Shown here: one piece after another, positions 9,972 to 18,889 of the stretch
Layout of the letters: each line of letters begins with the position of its first letter
How positions within the stretch are numbered: the first letter of the stretch is position 1
DNA from: Shinella zoogloeoides
GTDB lineage: Bacteria > Pseudomonadota > Alphaproteobacteria > Rhizobiales > Rhizobiaceae
Length of the DNA: 64,000 nt
Direction of reading: 5' to 3'
Assembly: GCF_033705735.1 (NCBI RefSeq)
Contig: NZ_CP131131.1
Span: 992,001 to 1,056,000 of the forward strand
Notes under the pieces: model-generated
Databases searched by the model: none
Seen by the model: only the letters and a program-made list of their open reading frames with translations
What the model was told of the DNA's origin: nothing
Translations under genes and position numbers: made by a program

Positions 9972-10151
9972 TGCGCCTCACGATTCATGGACGTCGTTGC
10001 CTGATCAAGCGAATGCGATGGAGGAAGGTTCCCCGGATGATCCCATGCCGGTCCGCAGAGTTGGCACGGTGTCTCATTCTTTTGGCCCCCCGTCTCATAA
10101 TGCTTAGCGCGGCTGGTATGACAATTGACAGTCCGTGTCCGCTGAAACCCC

Positions 10152-11108
10152 ATGGAACATAATGGGTCAATTCGAGGCCCCGGTGGCGCGACAAGAACGA
10201 GAATGGGCGCACCGTTCCTGAATGGGATTATTGAGGTGGACCAGATTTCCTTCGACGACGGCGCCGTGGCCTTCCGGGTGCCGCCCCACGAATTCCTGCG
10301 TGCGCCGGCCTTCGCCGCGGCGAGGGACCGGCTGATCGCCGGCAAGCTGGCCGTCTACGAGGGCAACCATCTCTTCAACCGGCTCATCCTGGAGGAGGGG
10401 CGGTTCCTCTGTTATCTCGCCGCCCTTTCCCTTCATGCCGCGCAGGATATGGAACGGCCGTCCACCTGGCTCACGCTCGGCCGTCTCCAGCGCGAGGTGA
10501 CGGAGCTGGGCGTCGCCAGCCGCAACCGCGTCGAGGCGCAGGTTTCCTGCCTGCGCAAATACGGCTTCCTCACACAACAGCCGCATGCCTCGGACCGGAG
10601 GGTTCGCCTGCTCATACCGGGCACGACGCTCACGGAGCGCGATACGGCCATTCTCGGCCATCTGGTCGAAGGGCTCCGCACGCTCGGCCTGTCGCCGACG
10701 GAAGGGTGCGAGAGCCCGCTTTCAAGCGAGCTGCACCGCGCCATGCGACGGGCGACCTTGCCGCATCTGTCCGGTCTCAGCCGTCTCATCCGTCGCCATC
10801 TGCCGCTTGCGCCCTTCTTCGAGCACGACTGCGGCTACATGATCCTCCTGCTTCTGCTGCGCGGCGCGCGGCATACTGCCAATGGCGCGCTTCCGCTCGG
10901 ATATCAGCGGCTTGCGACGCAGACCGGCGTCTCGCGAACGCACGTCCGCCGGGTCGTGGAGGCGGCGCGCAATGCCGGCCTCCTGACGACCGCCGCCCGG
11001 GGCGGTCACGATATCAGGCTCACACCGGCGATGTGGCAGGCCGCCGACCGCTGGTTCGCCGACAATTTCGCCCTGACCGATCTTCTCCTGCGCGAAGCGC
11101 TCGCCTAG
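10152..11108 (+). CDS. Unrecognised regulator-like protein with two winged-helix regions
   Basis: No family was recognised. The 318 residues appear to contain two DNA-binding-like winged helices: TLGRLQREVTELGVASRNRVEAQVSCLRKYGFL (about residues 112-145) and LPLGYQRLATQTGVSRTHVRRVVEAARNAGLL (about 255-288), the second MarR/Crp-like. Between them is a helical segment with an EHDCGYMILLLLLRGARHT stretch. ATG at 10152 is the most upstream choice; ATG at 10203 (MGAPFLNG) is equally possible, and neither has a strong ribosome site. The gene diverges from the AraC gene across 180 bp. Its stop codon is supplied by the first bases of a dispersed rhizobial repeat. Confidence 0.7.
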   Translation: MEHNGSIRGPGGATRTRMGAPFLNGIIEVDQISFDDGAVAFRVPPHEFLRAPAFAAARDRLIAGKLAVYEGNHLFNRLILEEGRFLCYLAALSLHAAQDMERPSTWLTLGRLQREVTELGVASRNRVEAQVSCLRKYGFLTQQPHASDRRVRLLIPGTTLTERDTAILGHLVEGLRTLGLSPTEGCESPLSSELHRAMRRATLPHLSGLSRLIRRHLPLAPFFEHDCGYMILLLLLRGARHTANGALPLGYQRLATQTGVSRTHVRRVVEAARNAGLLTTAARGGHDIRLTPAMWQAADRWFADNFALTDLLLREALA

Positions 11109-11210
11109 AGCAATTTCAGCAGAAGTGCACCGCGGTTTTGCGTCCGGAATTGCGTAGAAACAAAAGGATAGAGCGTTTTCGCGATTCGGAGAAAAGCGGA
11201 AATGCTCTAG
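11105..11210. repeat. Rhizobial-type dispersed intergenic repeat (106 bp)
   Basis: The element is bounded by CTAGAGCA and TGCTCTAG as terminal inverted repeats, with internal segments such as CGCGATTCGGAGAAAAGCGG. Elements of this form are common between genes in Rhizobiaceae. The left end overlaps and supplies the TAG stop of the preceding gene. Confidence 0.65.
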
Positions 11211-11217
11211 TTATCGC

Positions 11218-11625
11218 TCAGGAGGCCGATCCCGCTGCGGCAAGGAGGATCGCAAGGCCGATATGGATGAGATGGTGCAGGCTCTGGTCCGCGCCGAAAA
11301 GCCACCAGAAACCGGCCTGTCGCGGCGTCACCTGCAGGCGCCGCGCGGCAAGGCTCTTCAGCCGGTCGATGACGCCATGAATGAGCGCATCGGCAATTCC
11401 AAGCCAGGCGAGGGGCGGGGAGACCAGGAGGAAGAGCAGCGCCGTCATCGCGCCATGGACGCCGGCATGGGCCGCAAGCGGCGCCAGCCAGCCGTTCGGC
11501 CGCTCCTTGCCCGCCGCCATCCAGTCCGTCTGAAGCAGGAAATCCGCCAGATAGTGTTTTACCAGGAACGCCGCCAGCGCGGCGGCGATCCACAGGGTCG
11601 AAATCTGGTCCGGTATCTCGATCAT
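11218..11625 (-). CDS. DUF3307 membrane protein
   Basis: Membrane protein of 135 residues with about four hydrophobic segments. LVKHYLADFLLQTDWMAAGK followed by a His-containing helix (LAAHAGVHGAMTALLF) and ALIHGVIDRLKS is the DUF3307 signature. Function is unknown; the conserved His/Asp residues within or near the membrane hint at metal or proton chemistry. ATG at 11625 (MIEIPDQI) starts the conserved region; a longer frame upstream to 11688 has no support. It lies 80 bp downstream of the epimerase gene on the same strand, so the two may share a transcript. Confidence 0.75.
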   Translation of the reverse strand: MIEIPDQISTLWIAAALAAFLVKHYLADFLLQTDWMAAGKERPNGWLAPLAAHAGVHGAMTALLFLLVSPPLAWLGIADALIHGVIDRLKSLAARRLQVTPRQAGFWWLFGADQSLHHLIHIGLAILLAAAGSAS

Positions 11626-11705
11626 GGCACGCCCGCACCCGAGGGCTGGGCAATCCGGCAGGAGCATTCCGTTCCCGCCGGCTTGCACAGATGTTCCGGC
11701 AAGCC

Positions 11706-12947
11706 TTAGCGGCTACCCGCCTCGACGATGCCTTTGGTCAGGCTGCCCGTCGCCGGATAGAGCGGAATGAGGCAGGCCTGGAGCGCATGATAGATGTCGC
11801 CCTTGCCGGCGAACAGGGTGTAGCTCGGAACGAGATCCTCCGTGAGCTCCTCATGCCAGCCGCCGCGATCCTGATCGAGGAAATGGCGGGCGATCCCGTC
11901 CCAGATCCTGCGATACCAGGTCTCGTGGAAGTCGCTCGGCAGATGTTCGCAAAGGAAGGCGGCCGCGCCGACGCCCTCGGCCATCGGCCACCACAGCTTG
12001 TTGCGCTTGGCCGGCTCGTCGTTCCAGTCGAGCGTATAGAAGAAGCCGCTCTTTTCCTTATCCCAGCCGAGCGCGACCGACTGGGCGAAGAGCGCCTTGG
12101 CGGCATCCGGCATCCAGGCATGCCTGCGACCGCCGAGGGCGTGGAGCTGGAGCACGAGGCGGGCCCATTCCAGCCAATGGCCGGGCGTGGTGCCGGAGGG
12201 GCGAAACATCTCGTTGCCGCGGTAATCCTTGTCCAGCACCCAGTTCTCGTCGAAATGCTCGGGCACGCGGAAACCGTTCTCCCCGGCGCGGCGGCGGATG
12301 ACGAGATCGGCGATGCTTTCGGCCTTGTCGAGATAGCTCTTCTGGCCGGTCGCCTCGTAGGCGGCCATCAGGGCTTCGGTGAGATGCATGTTGGAGTTCT
12401 GGCCGCGATAGCCGGGGATGGGCGTCCAGTCCGCCTCGAATTCCTCCGTGATCGCGCCGTGGCTGTCCTCCCAGAAGCGCTTTTCCAGCACCTCGGTGAC
12501 ATCCGCGATCATGCGGTCGGCGTCGGGATGGCCCGCGACCTTCGCGCTGGAAGCAGCCAGCAGCACGAAGGCATGGCCATAGCCCTGCTTGGTGGCGTCG
12601 AGCAGGCCGGCATTGTCGAGCGACCAGTGATAGCCGCCGCGCTCGTGGTCGCGATGCTTTTCCCAGAGATATTTCATGCCGTGGTCGACGATGTCGTCCG
12701 AACCGGGACGGCCGAGCAGGCTGCCGATGGCGAAGCAATGCACCATGCGCGCGGTGGAATGGATGCCGCGCACCGGATTGCCGGCATTGATCGGCCGGCC
12801 CTCGACGTCGAGTTCATGGAAGCCGCCAAGAGGATTGAAGGCGCGGTTCTGGAAGAAATCGAACAGGCGGTTCGCTTCCCGCCAGAGCCATTGCCGGTGA
12901 TAGTCGCGTTCGCGCCAAGCCGTGCCGAGATGTCCCGTTGCGCCCAT
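11706..12947 (-). CDS. AGE-family sugar epimerase/isomerase
   Basis: Member of the N-acylglucosamine 2-epimerase superfamily with an (alpha/alpha)6 barrel, 413 residues. Relatives interconvert GlcNAc/ManNAc, mannose/fructose or sulfoquinovose-type sugars. Typical elements are NPLGGFHELDVEGRP, RMVHCFAIG, GYGHAFVLLAAS, NSNMHLTEALMAAYEATG and TTPGHWLEWARLVLQL. The start at 12947 is fixed by AAAGGAGAA seven bases upstream; an in-frame codon at 12977 is less likely. The mannose/aldose isomerase subgroup fits length and motifs best, but the substrate is not decidable here. Amino-sugar and polyol catabolic clusters follow in the window. Confidence 0.85.
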   Translation of the reverse strand: MGATGHLGTAWRERDYHRQWLWREANRLFDFFQNRAFNPLGGFHELDVEGRPINAGNPVRGIHSTARMVHCFAIGSLLGRPGSDDIVDHGMKYLWEKHRDHERGGYHWSLDNAGLLDATKQGYGHAFVLLAASSAKVAGHPDADRMIADVTEVLEKRFWEDSHGAITEEFEADWTPIPGYRGQNSNMHLTEALMAAYEATGQKSYLDKAESIADLVIRRRAGENGFRVPEHFDENWVLDKDYRGNEMFRPSGTTPGHWLEWARLVLQLHALGGRRHAWMPDAAKALFAQSVALGWDKEKSGFFYTLDWNDEPAKRNKLWWPMAEGVGAAAFLCEHLPSDFHETWYRRIWDGIARHFLDQDRGGWHEELTEDLVPSYTLFAGKGDIYHALQACLIPLYPATGSLTKGIVEAGSR

Positions 12948-13323
12948 GATGCGTTCTCCTTTTTGATCGGTCCGCATTGTCGTGTTCGATGCCGGGCGCT
13001 TGCCGGAGCGCGGAAGAAACGACCGTGGCGTGGTTGATCACGCACGGCCCGCAACGCTCGCAATGACGGCTGGCCTCGACAGGTGGGAGGCGTTTTATGG
13101 CCTAGAAAGACCCGGGCCGCAACCCGCGAGGCAGTCATGTTGTCCGCCGGCGGCCTCTCGGAGAAAAGATGAAACGCCCGTTTACAATTGCGGCAAAATT
13201 GAGAAAAAATACCCTACCAATCTTATAGGGATACTCTATATTGGAACCCGGAAACGGACAGGATGACAATGTCCGCACCCGGAGGAGACCGCAACGCGGC
13301 CTCCCAAGCAAGGGATGATGGCG
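12948..13323. other. 376-bp intergenic region, AT-rich in part
   Basis: This lies between divergent genes. The section around 13185-13255 is clearly AT-richer than its surroundings and carries an inverted repeat CCCTA-N9-TAGGG (about 13213-13231) and TATA-like stretches, so promoter activity toward the small gene at 13324 is likely. No RNA gene or further coding frame was recognised. Confidence 0.4.
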
Positions 13324-13485
13324 ATGAGCAATGTAAACCTCGGCGGCTGTTCTGCTTCCGGCTCTCTCGGTCCTGCCGGCACTCGGCGGTCCCGTCGCGC
13401 CGAACGGCAGATTCTCGTCAACAACATCGTCGTGGCCGGCGCCTTCCTCTTCGTCAGCGCCGTGGTCTTCGGCCTCCTGGGCTGA
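13324..13485 (+). CDS. Small single-pass membrane protein, unknown
   Basis: A 53-codon reading frame encodes an N-terminus rich in Gly/Ser (MSNVNLGGCSASGSLG), a basic patch (RRSRRAERQ) and one C-terminal hydrophobic helix (ILVNNIVVAGAFLFVSAVVFGLLG). The basic patch before the helix predicts N-in orientation. Third codon positions are mostly G/C, like neighbouring genes. AAGGG lies nine bases before the chosen ATG; in-frame ATGs at 13315 and 13318 are alternatives. No family is recognised and function is unknown. It converges on the LacI gene. Confidence 0.5.
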   Translation: MSNVNLGGCSASGSLGPAGTRRSRRAERQILVNNIVVAGAFLFVSAVVFGLLG

Positions 13486-13578
13486 TATTCTCAAGTTCCA
13501 TAATGTTGATTATGCGATCGGCGGATGGCTTCGCCCTCGATGCTGGGCGCCTCGCTGTGGCCCCTAGTCCCTCGAAGA

Positions 13579-14598
13579 TCAGCCGATCTTCTCGACGATC
13601 GGCGGGATCTGGATGACGGCGGGATCGGTCGTGCCGGCGTCGATGATGCCGAAGACGGCTTCGAGCATTTTCGGCACGTCCTGCCGGACCATCTCGATAT
13701 GGTCGCCGAGCATGGCGACGAAGGGATCCCAGTCGAAGCAGCCGAGATGCGGCACGCCGTCGGCATAGCGGCCGGACCGGCGGATCCAGCGCATGACGCC
13801 TTCCAGCGAGATCGTCGAATTGACGAACATGCCGCGCGGCAGCACGCTGGCGTTTTCGGCCATCTGCCGCATCGCCTTCTCCGCCTTGTCGGGCGCATAG
13901 CCGCAGGTCATGACGAGGCTTTCGTCGACTGTCACGCCGGCCTGCGCATGGGCATCGCGGAAACCGCGCACGCGTTCGATCGTATTATGGTCCGTGCCGC
14001 GACCGCCGACGAAGAGGAGCGGCGCCTTCTCCCCATATTCCCTCTCGCAATTCGCAAGCACGCGGCGCGTCAGTTCCAGCGCCCCGCCGTAATTGTCGGA
14101 GATGACGGAAGGCGCGCGCGAGCCCGGCAGGTCGAGATTGACGGTGCGCACACCGGAGGCGGCGCACAGGTCGACGATGCGGTCGGGATCCGTCGCGCCG
14201 GTCGCGATCAGGCAGTCCACTTGGTAGGAGAGCATGGCCCGTGCCGCCTCGACCTCGAGCGCCGGATCGCGCCGCGTGCAGGTGACGATCGGGAAAAGCC
14301 CCCTCTCCCGCGCCAGCGCCTCGAACTGCTCGACGATGGAGCCGAAATAGCGGTTGTCGTATTTGGGCACGATCATGCCGATGATTTTGGAGCGCTCGCG
14401 CCGCAGCACGCTCGCCTGCATGTTGAGCGCATAGCCCTGCTCCTCGGCGAGCTTGGTGATCTTCTCGGCGAGTTTCGCGCTGATGCGCCGCTTCTTCCAG
14501 TTGCCGTTCAGGACGGCGCTGACGGCACTTGCGGAGGTCCCCGCCAGTTCCGCGAGATCGTAGATCGTGGTCCTTTTCGGCGGGCTCGTCCGAGTCAC
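13579..14598 (-). CDS. LacI-family transcriptional regulator
   Basis: Regulator of 339 residues with an N-terminal LacI helix-turn-helix (TTIYDLAELAGTSASAVSAVLNG) and hinge, then a periplasmic-binding-protein-like sugar sensor (IIGMIVPKYDNRYFGSIVEQFEALARERG). The start is GTG at 14598, with GGAG seven bases before it; the nearby ATG is out of frame. It diverges from a sugar/polyol ABC operon across 284 bp that contains two near-palindromic ATCGAT-centred sites. It is therefore the likely local repressor, with ribitol or a related pentitol/pentulose as inducer (inferred). Confidence 0.92.
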   Translation of the reverse strand: MTRTSPPKRTTIYDLAELAGTSASAVSAVLNGNWKKRRISAKLAEKITKLAEEQGYALNMQASVLRRERSKIIGMIVPKYDNRYFGSIVEQFEALARERGLFPIVTCTRRDPALEVEAARAMLSYQVDCLIATGATDPDRIVDLCAASGVRTVNLDLPGSRAPSVISDNYGGALELTRRVLANCEREYGEKAPLLFVGGRGTDHNTIERVRGFRDAHAQAGVTVDESLVMTCGYAPDKAEKAMRQMAENASVLPRGMFVNSTISLEGVMRWIRRSGRYADGVPHLGCFDWDPFVAMLGDHIEMVRQDVPKMLEAVFGIIDAGTTDPAVIQIPPIVEKIG

Positions 14599-14656
14599 AT
14601 TTCATCTCCGTTTCGCGGGCCACCTTGACACCAATGGGGATTGGTGGCAATTCTTG

Positions 14657-14692
14657 CTTCATCGATTGAGCAAAGCTGCTCCATCGATGAAG
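14657..14692. promoter_or_regulatory. Paired LacI-type operators
   Basis: Two related 14-bp sites, CTTCATCGATTGAG (14657-14670) and CTCCATCGATGAAG (14679-14692), lie as an inverted pair. Each is nearly palindromic around ATCGAT with the central CG typical of LacI-family operators. The centres are 22 bp apart, about two helical turns, so two dimers would bind on the same DNA face. Confidence 0.6.
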
Positions 14693-14882
14693 TTGCCTGA
14701 ACAGCAAGGCTGACCCAAGGGAGGAGTCAGACGGAGCATCGACCAGCCGGACGCTGCGGCATCGCCGCAGCGAACGATGACTTGCGCGCTTATGGTGCGT
14801 GGGGCGGTCGGGCGCTGTCGCCCTTGGCGGCTTGAGGTCGCCGGCGCATACGACTGCGAAAAATCAACCGTGGAGGAACCCA

Positions 14883-15929
14883 ATGAAGACGCTTACCTAT
14901 CTGCTCGCCTCGACCGGCCTTGCCCTGTCGCTCGGCAGCGCCGCCCTTGCCCAGGAAAACGCCACCGTCGCCTTCCTGATGCCCGACCAGGCCTCGACCC
15001 GCTATGAGCAGCATGACTATCCGGGCTTCAAGGCGGAGATGGAGAAGCTGTGCGCGAGCTGCACGGTGATCTACCAGAACGCCAATGCCGACGTCGCACT
15101 CCAGCAGCAGCAGTTCAACTCGGTCATCGCCCAGGGCGCCAAGGTCATCGTTCTCGACCCGGTCGATTCCGCCGCTGCCGCCGCCCTCGTCGAGATCGCC
15201 CAGTCGCAGGACGTCAAGGTCATCGCCTATGACCGTCCGATCCCGGACAAGCCGGCCGACTACTATGTTTCCTTCGACAACCAGGGCATCGGCAAGGCCA
15301 TCGCCCAGTCGCTGGTCGACCACCTGAAGGCCAAGGGCGTTCCGGACGGCGCCGGCGTGCTCGAAATCAACGGCTCGCCGACGGACGCGGCCGCCGGCCT
15401 CATCCGCGACGGCATCCATGAGGCACTCTCCGCCTCGCCCTACAAGACGCTTGCCGAATTCGACACGCCGGAATGGGCGCCGCCGAAGGCGCAGGAATGG
15501 GCAGCCGGCCAGATCACCCGCTTCGGCGACGAGATCAAGGGCATCGTGGCGGCAAACGACGGCACGGGCGGCGGTGCCATCGCGGCGCTGAAGGCCGCCG
15601 GCGTCAAGGAAATGCCGCCGGTGACGGGCAACGACGCGACCATCGCCGCGCTCCAGCTCATCATCTCGGGCGATCAGTACAACACGATCTCCAAGCCCTC
15701 GGAGATCGTCGCTGCCGCAGCGGCCAACGTGGCCGTCAAGCTCCTCAAGGGCGAGATGCCGGAAGCCACCCACAAGCTCTACGAAACGCCTTCGCAGCTC
15801 TTCGTTCCGGCCGTGGTGACGGCCGAGAACATCAAGGCCGAGATCTTCGACAAGGGGATCAACAAGCCGGACGAAGTCTGCACCGGAGAGTATGTTGAAG
15901 GTTGCCGCAAACTCGGCATCATCAACTAA
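14883..15929 (+). CDS. Periplasmic sugar/polyol-binding protein of ABC importer
   Basis: Binding protein of the ribose/xylose (peripl_BP_4) class, 348 residues. A Sec signal peptide (MKTLTYLLASTGLALSLGSAALA) is cut before QENATVAF. Core features are QQQQFNSVIAQGAKVIVLDPVD, VIAYDRPIPDKPADYYVSFDNQGIG and the distal VTGNDATIAALQLIISGDQYNTI; this pattern is closest to XylF. ATG at 14883 follows GGAGG. It is the first gene of the operon binding protein-ATPase-permease-dehydrogenase-kinase. With a ribitol-type dehydrogenase and a ribulokinase-type kinase downstream, the ligand is probably a pentitol rather than xylose. Confidence 0.9.
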   Translation: MKTLTYLLASTGLALSLGSAALAQENATVAFLMPDQASTRYEQHDYPGFKAEMEKLCASCTVIYQNANADVALQQQQFNSVIAQGAKVIVLDPVDSAAAAALVEIAQSQDVKVIAYDRPIPDKPADYYVSFDNQGIGKAIAQSLVDHLKAKGVPDGAGVLEINGSPTDAAAGLIRDGIHEALSASPYKTLAEFDTPEWAPPKAQEWAAGQITRFGDEIKGIVAANDGTGGGAIAALKAAGVKEMPPVTGNDATIAALQLIISGDQYNTISKPSEIVAAAAANVAVKLLKGEMPEATHKLYETPSQLFVPAVVTAENIKAEIFDKGINKPDEVCTGEYVEGCRKLGIIN

Positions 15930-16002
15930 CGGCATTGATCGTGCCCGGCCGCCTTGCCGGCCGGGCACATCGACGGTCAAGAGATCAAAGGTTCCTGCGG
16001 CC

Positions 16003-16824
16003 ATGACAGCCACGCTACAAGATGCTCCCGCCAAGGGAGAGCCGGTGCTTCGCCTTCGCGGCGTTTCCAAGAATTTCGGGGCCGTGTCCGCACTCACGGA
16101 TATCGAGCTCGACGTGCAGGCCGGCGAAGTCGTCGCGCTCGTCGGCGACAACGGCGCCGGCAAGTCGACGCTGGTTAAGGTGCTCGCCGGCGTGCACCAG
16201 CCCTCTTCGGGCACGGTCGAATTCTGCGGCCAGCAGGTGACGCTCGACAGTCCCGCCAAGGCCCTCGACATGGGCATCGCCACCGTGTTCCAGGATCTTG
16301 CCCTCTGCGAGAACCTCGACGTCGTCGCGAACCTTTTCCTCGGCCACGAGATGTCGCCCTGGGCGCTCGACGAGGTCGCCATGGAAGTGCGCGCCTGGAC
16401 GCTGCTGCGCGAGCTTGCCGCGCGCATCCCGTCCGTCCGCGAGCCCATCGCCTCGCTTTCCGGCGGCCAGCGCCAGACCGTCGCCATCGCCCGCTCGCTG
16501 CTGCTCAATCCCAAGCTCATCATGCTCGACGAGCCGACCGCCGCCCTCGGCGTGGCGCAGACGGCCGAGGTGCTGAACCTCATCGAGCGCGTGCGCGACC
16601 GCGGCCTTGGCGTCATCATCATCAGCCACAACATGGAGGACGTGCGCGCCGTCGCCGACCGTATCGTCGTGCTGCGCCTCGGGCGCAACAACGGGGTCTT
16701 TACGCCCGATTCCTCCAATCAGGAACTCGTTTCCGCCATCACCGGCGCGACCGACAACTCCGTTTCGCGCCGCGCCGATCGCAAGGCCGGACACGTCCAG
16801 GAAACCCATGGGGGCGCCGCATGA
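16003..16824 (+). CDS. ABC transporter ATPase, single-domain sugar type
   Basis: Single-domain ATPase of 273 residues: Walker A GDNGAGKST, Q-loop FQDLALCENL, signature LSGGQRQ, Walker B LIMLDEPTAAL and switch His ISHNME. The ribose/xylose systems of enterobacteria use a duplicated ~500-residue ATPase; this half-size form is the FrcA-like version common in rhizobia, so it is not a truncation. ATG at 16003 gives the conserved N-terminus. It overlaps the permease start by 4 bp (ATGA), showing coupled translation. It energises uptake through the following permease. Confidence 0.92.
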   Translation: MTATLQDAPAKGEPVLRLRGVSKNFGAVSALTDIELDVQAGEVVALVGDNGAGKSTLVKVLAGVHQPSSGTVEFCGQQVTLDSPAKALDMGIATVFQDLALCENLDVVANLFLGHEMSPWALDEVAMEVRAWTLLRELAARIPSVREPIASLSGGQRQTVAIARSLLLNPKLIMLDEPTAALGVAQTAEVLNLIERVRDRGLGVIIISHNMEDVRAVADRIVVLRLGRNNGVFTPDSSNQELVSAITGATDNSVSRRADRKAGHVQETHGGAA

Positions 16825-18071
16825 GCCAGAACCCTTCCAATGCCCAGCCGCTGCTCGACCGCAGTGACGAGCGCGTGCGCCACGACGACAGCCTCGCCGC
16901 CATGGCGAAAAGCTTCATCGACCGGGTCCGTTCCGGCGACCTCGGCATGCTGCCGGTCGCCATCGGCCTCGTGGTCATCTCCGCCGTCTTCTCCGCGCTC
17001 AACCCGATCTTCCTTGCGCCGAACAACCTGGTGAACCTGCTGTTCGACTGCGCCACGGTCGGCGTCATCTCGCTCGGCATCGTCTGCGTCTTGGTGCTCG
17101 GCGAGATCGACCTTTCGGTCGGCTCGATGAGCGGGCTCGCCTCCGCCATGGTCGGCGTCCTCTGGGTCAACCAGGGCTGGCCCATCGTCGGGGCGATCCT
17201 CGCGGCCCTCGTCGTCGGCGCGGGCGTCGGCCTCCTCTATGCGACGCTCTACAACCGCCTCGGCATGCCGAGCTTCGTCGCCACGCTCGCCGGCCTGCTC
17301 GCGCTGCTCGGCATGCAGCTCTACATTCTCGGCCCGACCGGCTCGATCAACCTGCCCTATGCCTCCTCGCTGGTGCGCTTCGGCCAGATCCTGATCATGC
17401 CCGACTGGCTGTCCTACACGCTGGCGCTCGCGCCCGGCCTCGTCATGATCGCCAGGGGCCTTCGGACCCGCAGCCAGCGTCTGGCCGCGAACCTTTCGGC
17501 CCAGCCGATGCGCGCCCTGATCCTCAAGGCTTTGCTGCTGACGGTCCTTCTGGAAGCAGCCGTCTTCTACCTCAATCTCGGCCGCGGCATTCCGTGGATG
17601 TTCGCCCTCTTCGTCGCGCTCGCCATCGTCCTCAACTATGCGCTGACGCGCACCAAGTGGGGCCGCTCCATGTTCGCCGTCGGCGGCAACAAGGAAGCCG
17701 CGCGCCGCTCGGGCATCAATGTCCGCCGCATCTACATGAGCGCCTTCGTGCTCTGCTCGACGCTGGCGGCGCTGGGTGGCATCCTCTCGGCCTCGCGCCT
17801 CGCCTCCTCCAGCCAGCAGGCCGGTACCGGCGACGTCAACCTCAACGCCATCGCCGCGGCGGTCATCGGCGGCACCAGCCTCTTCGGCGGCCGCGGCAGC
17901 GCCTATTCGGCCCTTCTCGGCATCATCGTCATCCAGGCGATCTCGAACGGCCTGACGCTGCTCAATCTCTCGTCCTCGCTGCGCTACATGATCACCGGCG
18001 GGGTCCTTGCCATCGCCGTCATCGTCGACTCGCTCGCCCGTCGCTCCCGCGTCAGCCACGGCCGCGCATAA
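16821..18071 (+). CDS. ABC transporter permease, ribose/xylose class
   Basis: Permease of 416 residues with about 10-12 membrane helices and the BPD_transp_2 pattern. [31 protein letters not shown] and the EAA-like [35 protein letters not shown] are the family hallmarks, and the length is that of XylH. ATG overlaps the ATPase stop by 4 bp. It acts as a homodimeric channel with the upstream ATPase and binding protein. Substrate is inferred from the polyol enzymes downstream. Confidence 0.92.
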   Translation: MSQNPSNAQPLLDRSDERVRHDDSLAAMAKSFIDRVRSGDLGMLPVAIGLVVISAVFSALNPIFLAPNNLVNLLFDCATVGVISLGIVCVLVLGEIDLSVGSMSGLASAMVGVLWVNQGWPIVGAILAALVVGAGVGLLYATLYNRLGMPSFVATLAGLLALLGMQLYILGPTGSINLPYASSLVRFGQILIMPDWLSYTLALAPGLVMIARGLRTRSQRLAANLSAQPMRALILKALLLTVLLEAAVFYLNLGRGIPWMFALFVALAIVLNYALTRTKWGRSMFAVGGNKEAARRSGINVRRIYMSAFVLCSTLAALGGILSASRLASSSQQAGTGDVNLNAIAAAVIGGTSLFGGRGSAYSALLGIIVIQAISNGLTLLNLSSSLRYMITGGVLAIAVIVDSLARRSRVSHGRA

Positions 18072-18096
18072 CATTATCGGAATGGAGTTCTCAGAA

Positions 18097-18825
18097 ATGG
18101 CTGACCTCATGAAGGGCAAGATCGCCGCCATCACGGGTGCCGCCTCCGGCATCGGCCTCGAATGCGCCCGCACCCTGATCGCCGAAGGCGCCAAGGTGGT
18201 GCTCGTCGACCGCGCGCAGGACAAGCTGGAACAGCTCTGCACGGAGCTCGGCCCGAACGCCCTGCCCCTCGTCGTCGACCTCTTGAAGCCGTCCGACGTC
18301 TCCGGCATGCTTCCGCGCATCCTGGACATCGCGGGAGGCCTGGACGTCTTCCACGCCAATGCCGGCGCCTATATCGGCGGCCCGGTGGCCGAGGGCGACC
18401 CGGATGCCTGGGACCGCATGCTGAACCTCAACATCAACGCCGCCTTCCGCTCGGTCCATGCGGTGCTGCCCTACATGATCGAAAGGAAAACGGGCGACAT
18501 CCTCTTCACCTCTTCGATCGCCGGTGTCGTGCCCGTCGTCTGGGAGCCGATCTACACGGCCTCGAAATTCGCCGTGCAGGCGTTCGTGCATTCGACCCGC
18601 CGGCAGGTGGCGCAGCATGGCGTGCGCGTCGGCGCGGTCCTGCCCGGCCCCGTGGTCACGGCCCTTCTCGACGACTGGCCGAAGGAGAAGATGGACGAGG
18701 CGCTCGCCAACGGCAGCCTGATGCAGCCGAAGGAAGTGGCCGACGCCGTGCTCTTTATGCTGACGCGCCCGCGCAACGTCACGATCCGCGACCTCGTGAT
18801 CCTGCCGAGCAGCGTGGACCTTTGA
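18097..18825 (+). CDS. Short-chain dehydrogenase, ribitol 2-dehydrogenase type
   Basis: NAD-dependent short-chain dehydrogenase, 242 residues. It has Rossmann motif [11 protein letters not shown] in HANAGAY, catalytic Ser in FTSSIAG and the YTASK pair. The absence of extra domains and the stretch [30 protein letters not shown] point to ribitol 2-dehydrogenases, which give D-ribulose. ATG at 18097 has GGAG about nine bases upstream; an in-frame ATG at 18082 is less well placed. It sits between the pentitol importer and an FGGY kinase, the standard oxidise-then-phosphorylate order. The exact polyol is inferred. Confidence 0.85.
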   Translation: MADLMKGKIAAITGAASGIGLECARTLIAEGAKVVLVDRAQDKLEQLCTELGPNALPLVVDLLKPSDVSGMLPRILDIAGGLDVFHANAGAYIGGPVAEGDPDAWDRMLNLNINAAFRSVHAVLPYMIERKTGDILFTSSIAGVVPVVWEPIYTASKFAVQAFVHSTRRQVAQHGVRVGAVLPGPVVTALLDDWPKEKMDEALANGSLMQPKEVADAVLFMLTRPRNVTIRDLVILPSSVDL

Positions 18826-18889
18826 CGAAAGCGGCGGGCGGCACGAGGCCGCTCGCCGGACATATTCCCGAATGCAGGCGGTAGACCCC

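Noticed and set aside
10125..10163. Sigma-70 promoter TTGACA with CATAAT before the unknown winged-helix gene
   Set aside because: The spacing is 27 bp, too long for a normal promoter; no good -10 element lies at 16-18 bp.
13499..13514. CATAAT-GTTG-ATTATG hairpin as terminator of the small membrane protein gene
   Set aside because: The stem is only 6 bp, AT-rich, and has no following T-run.
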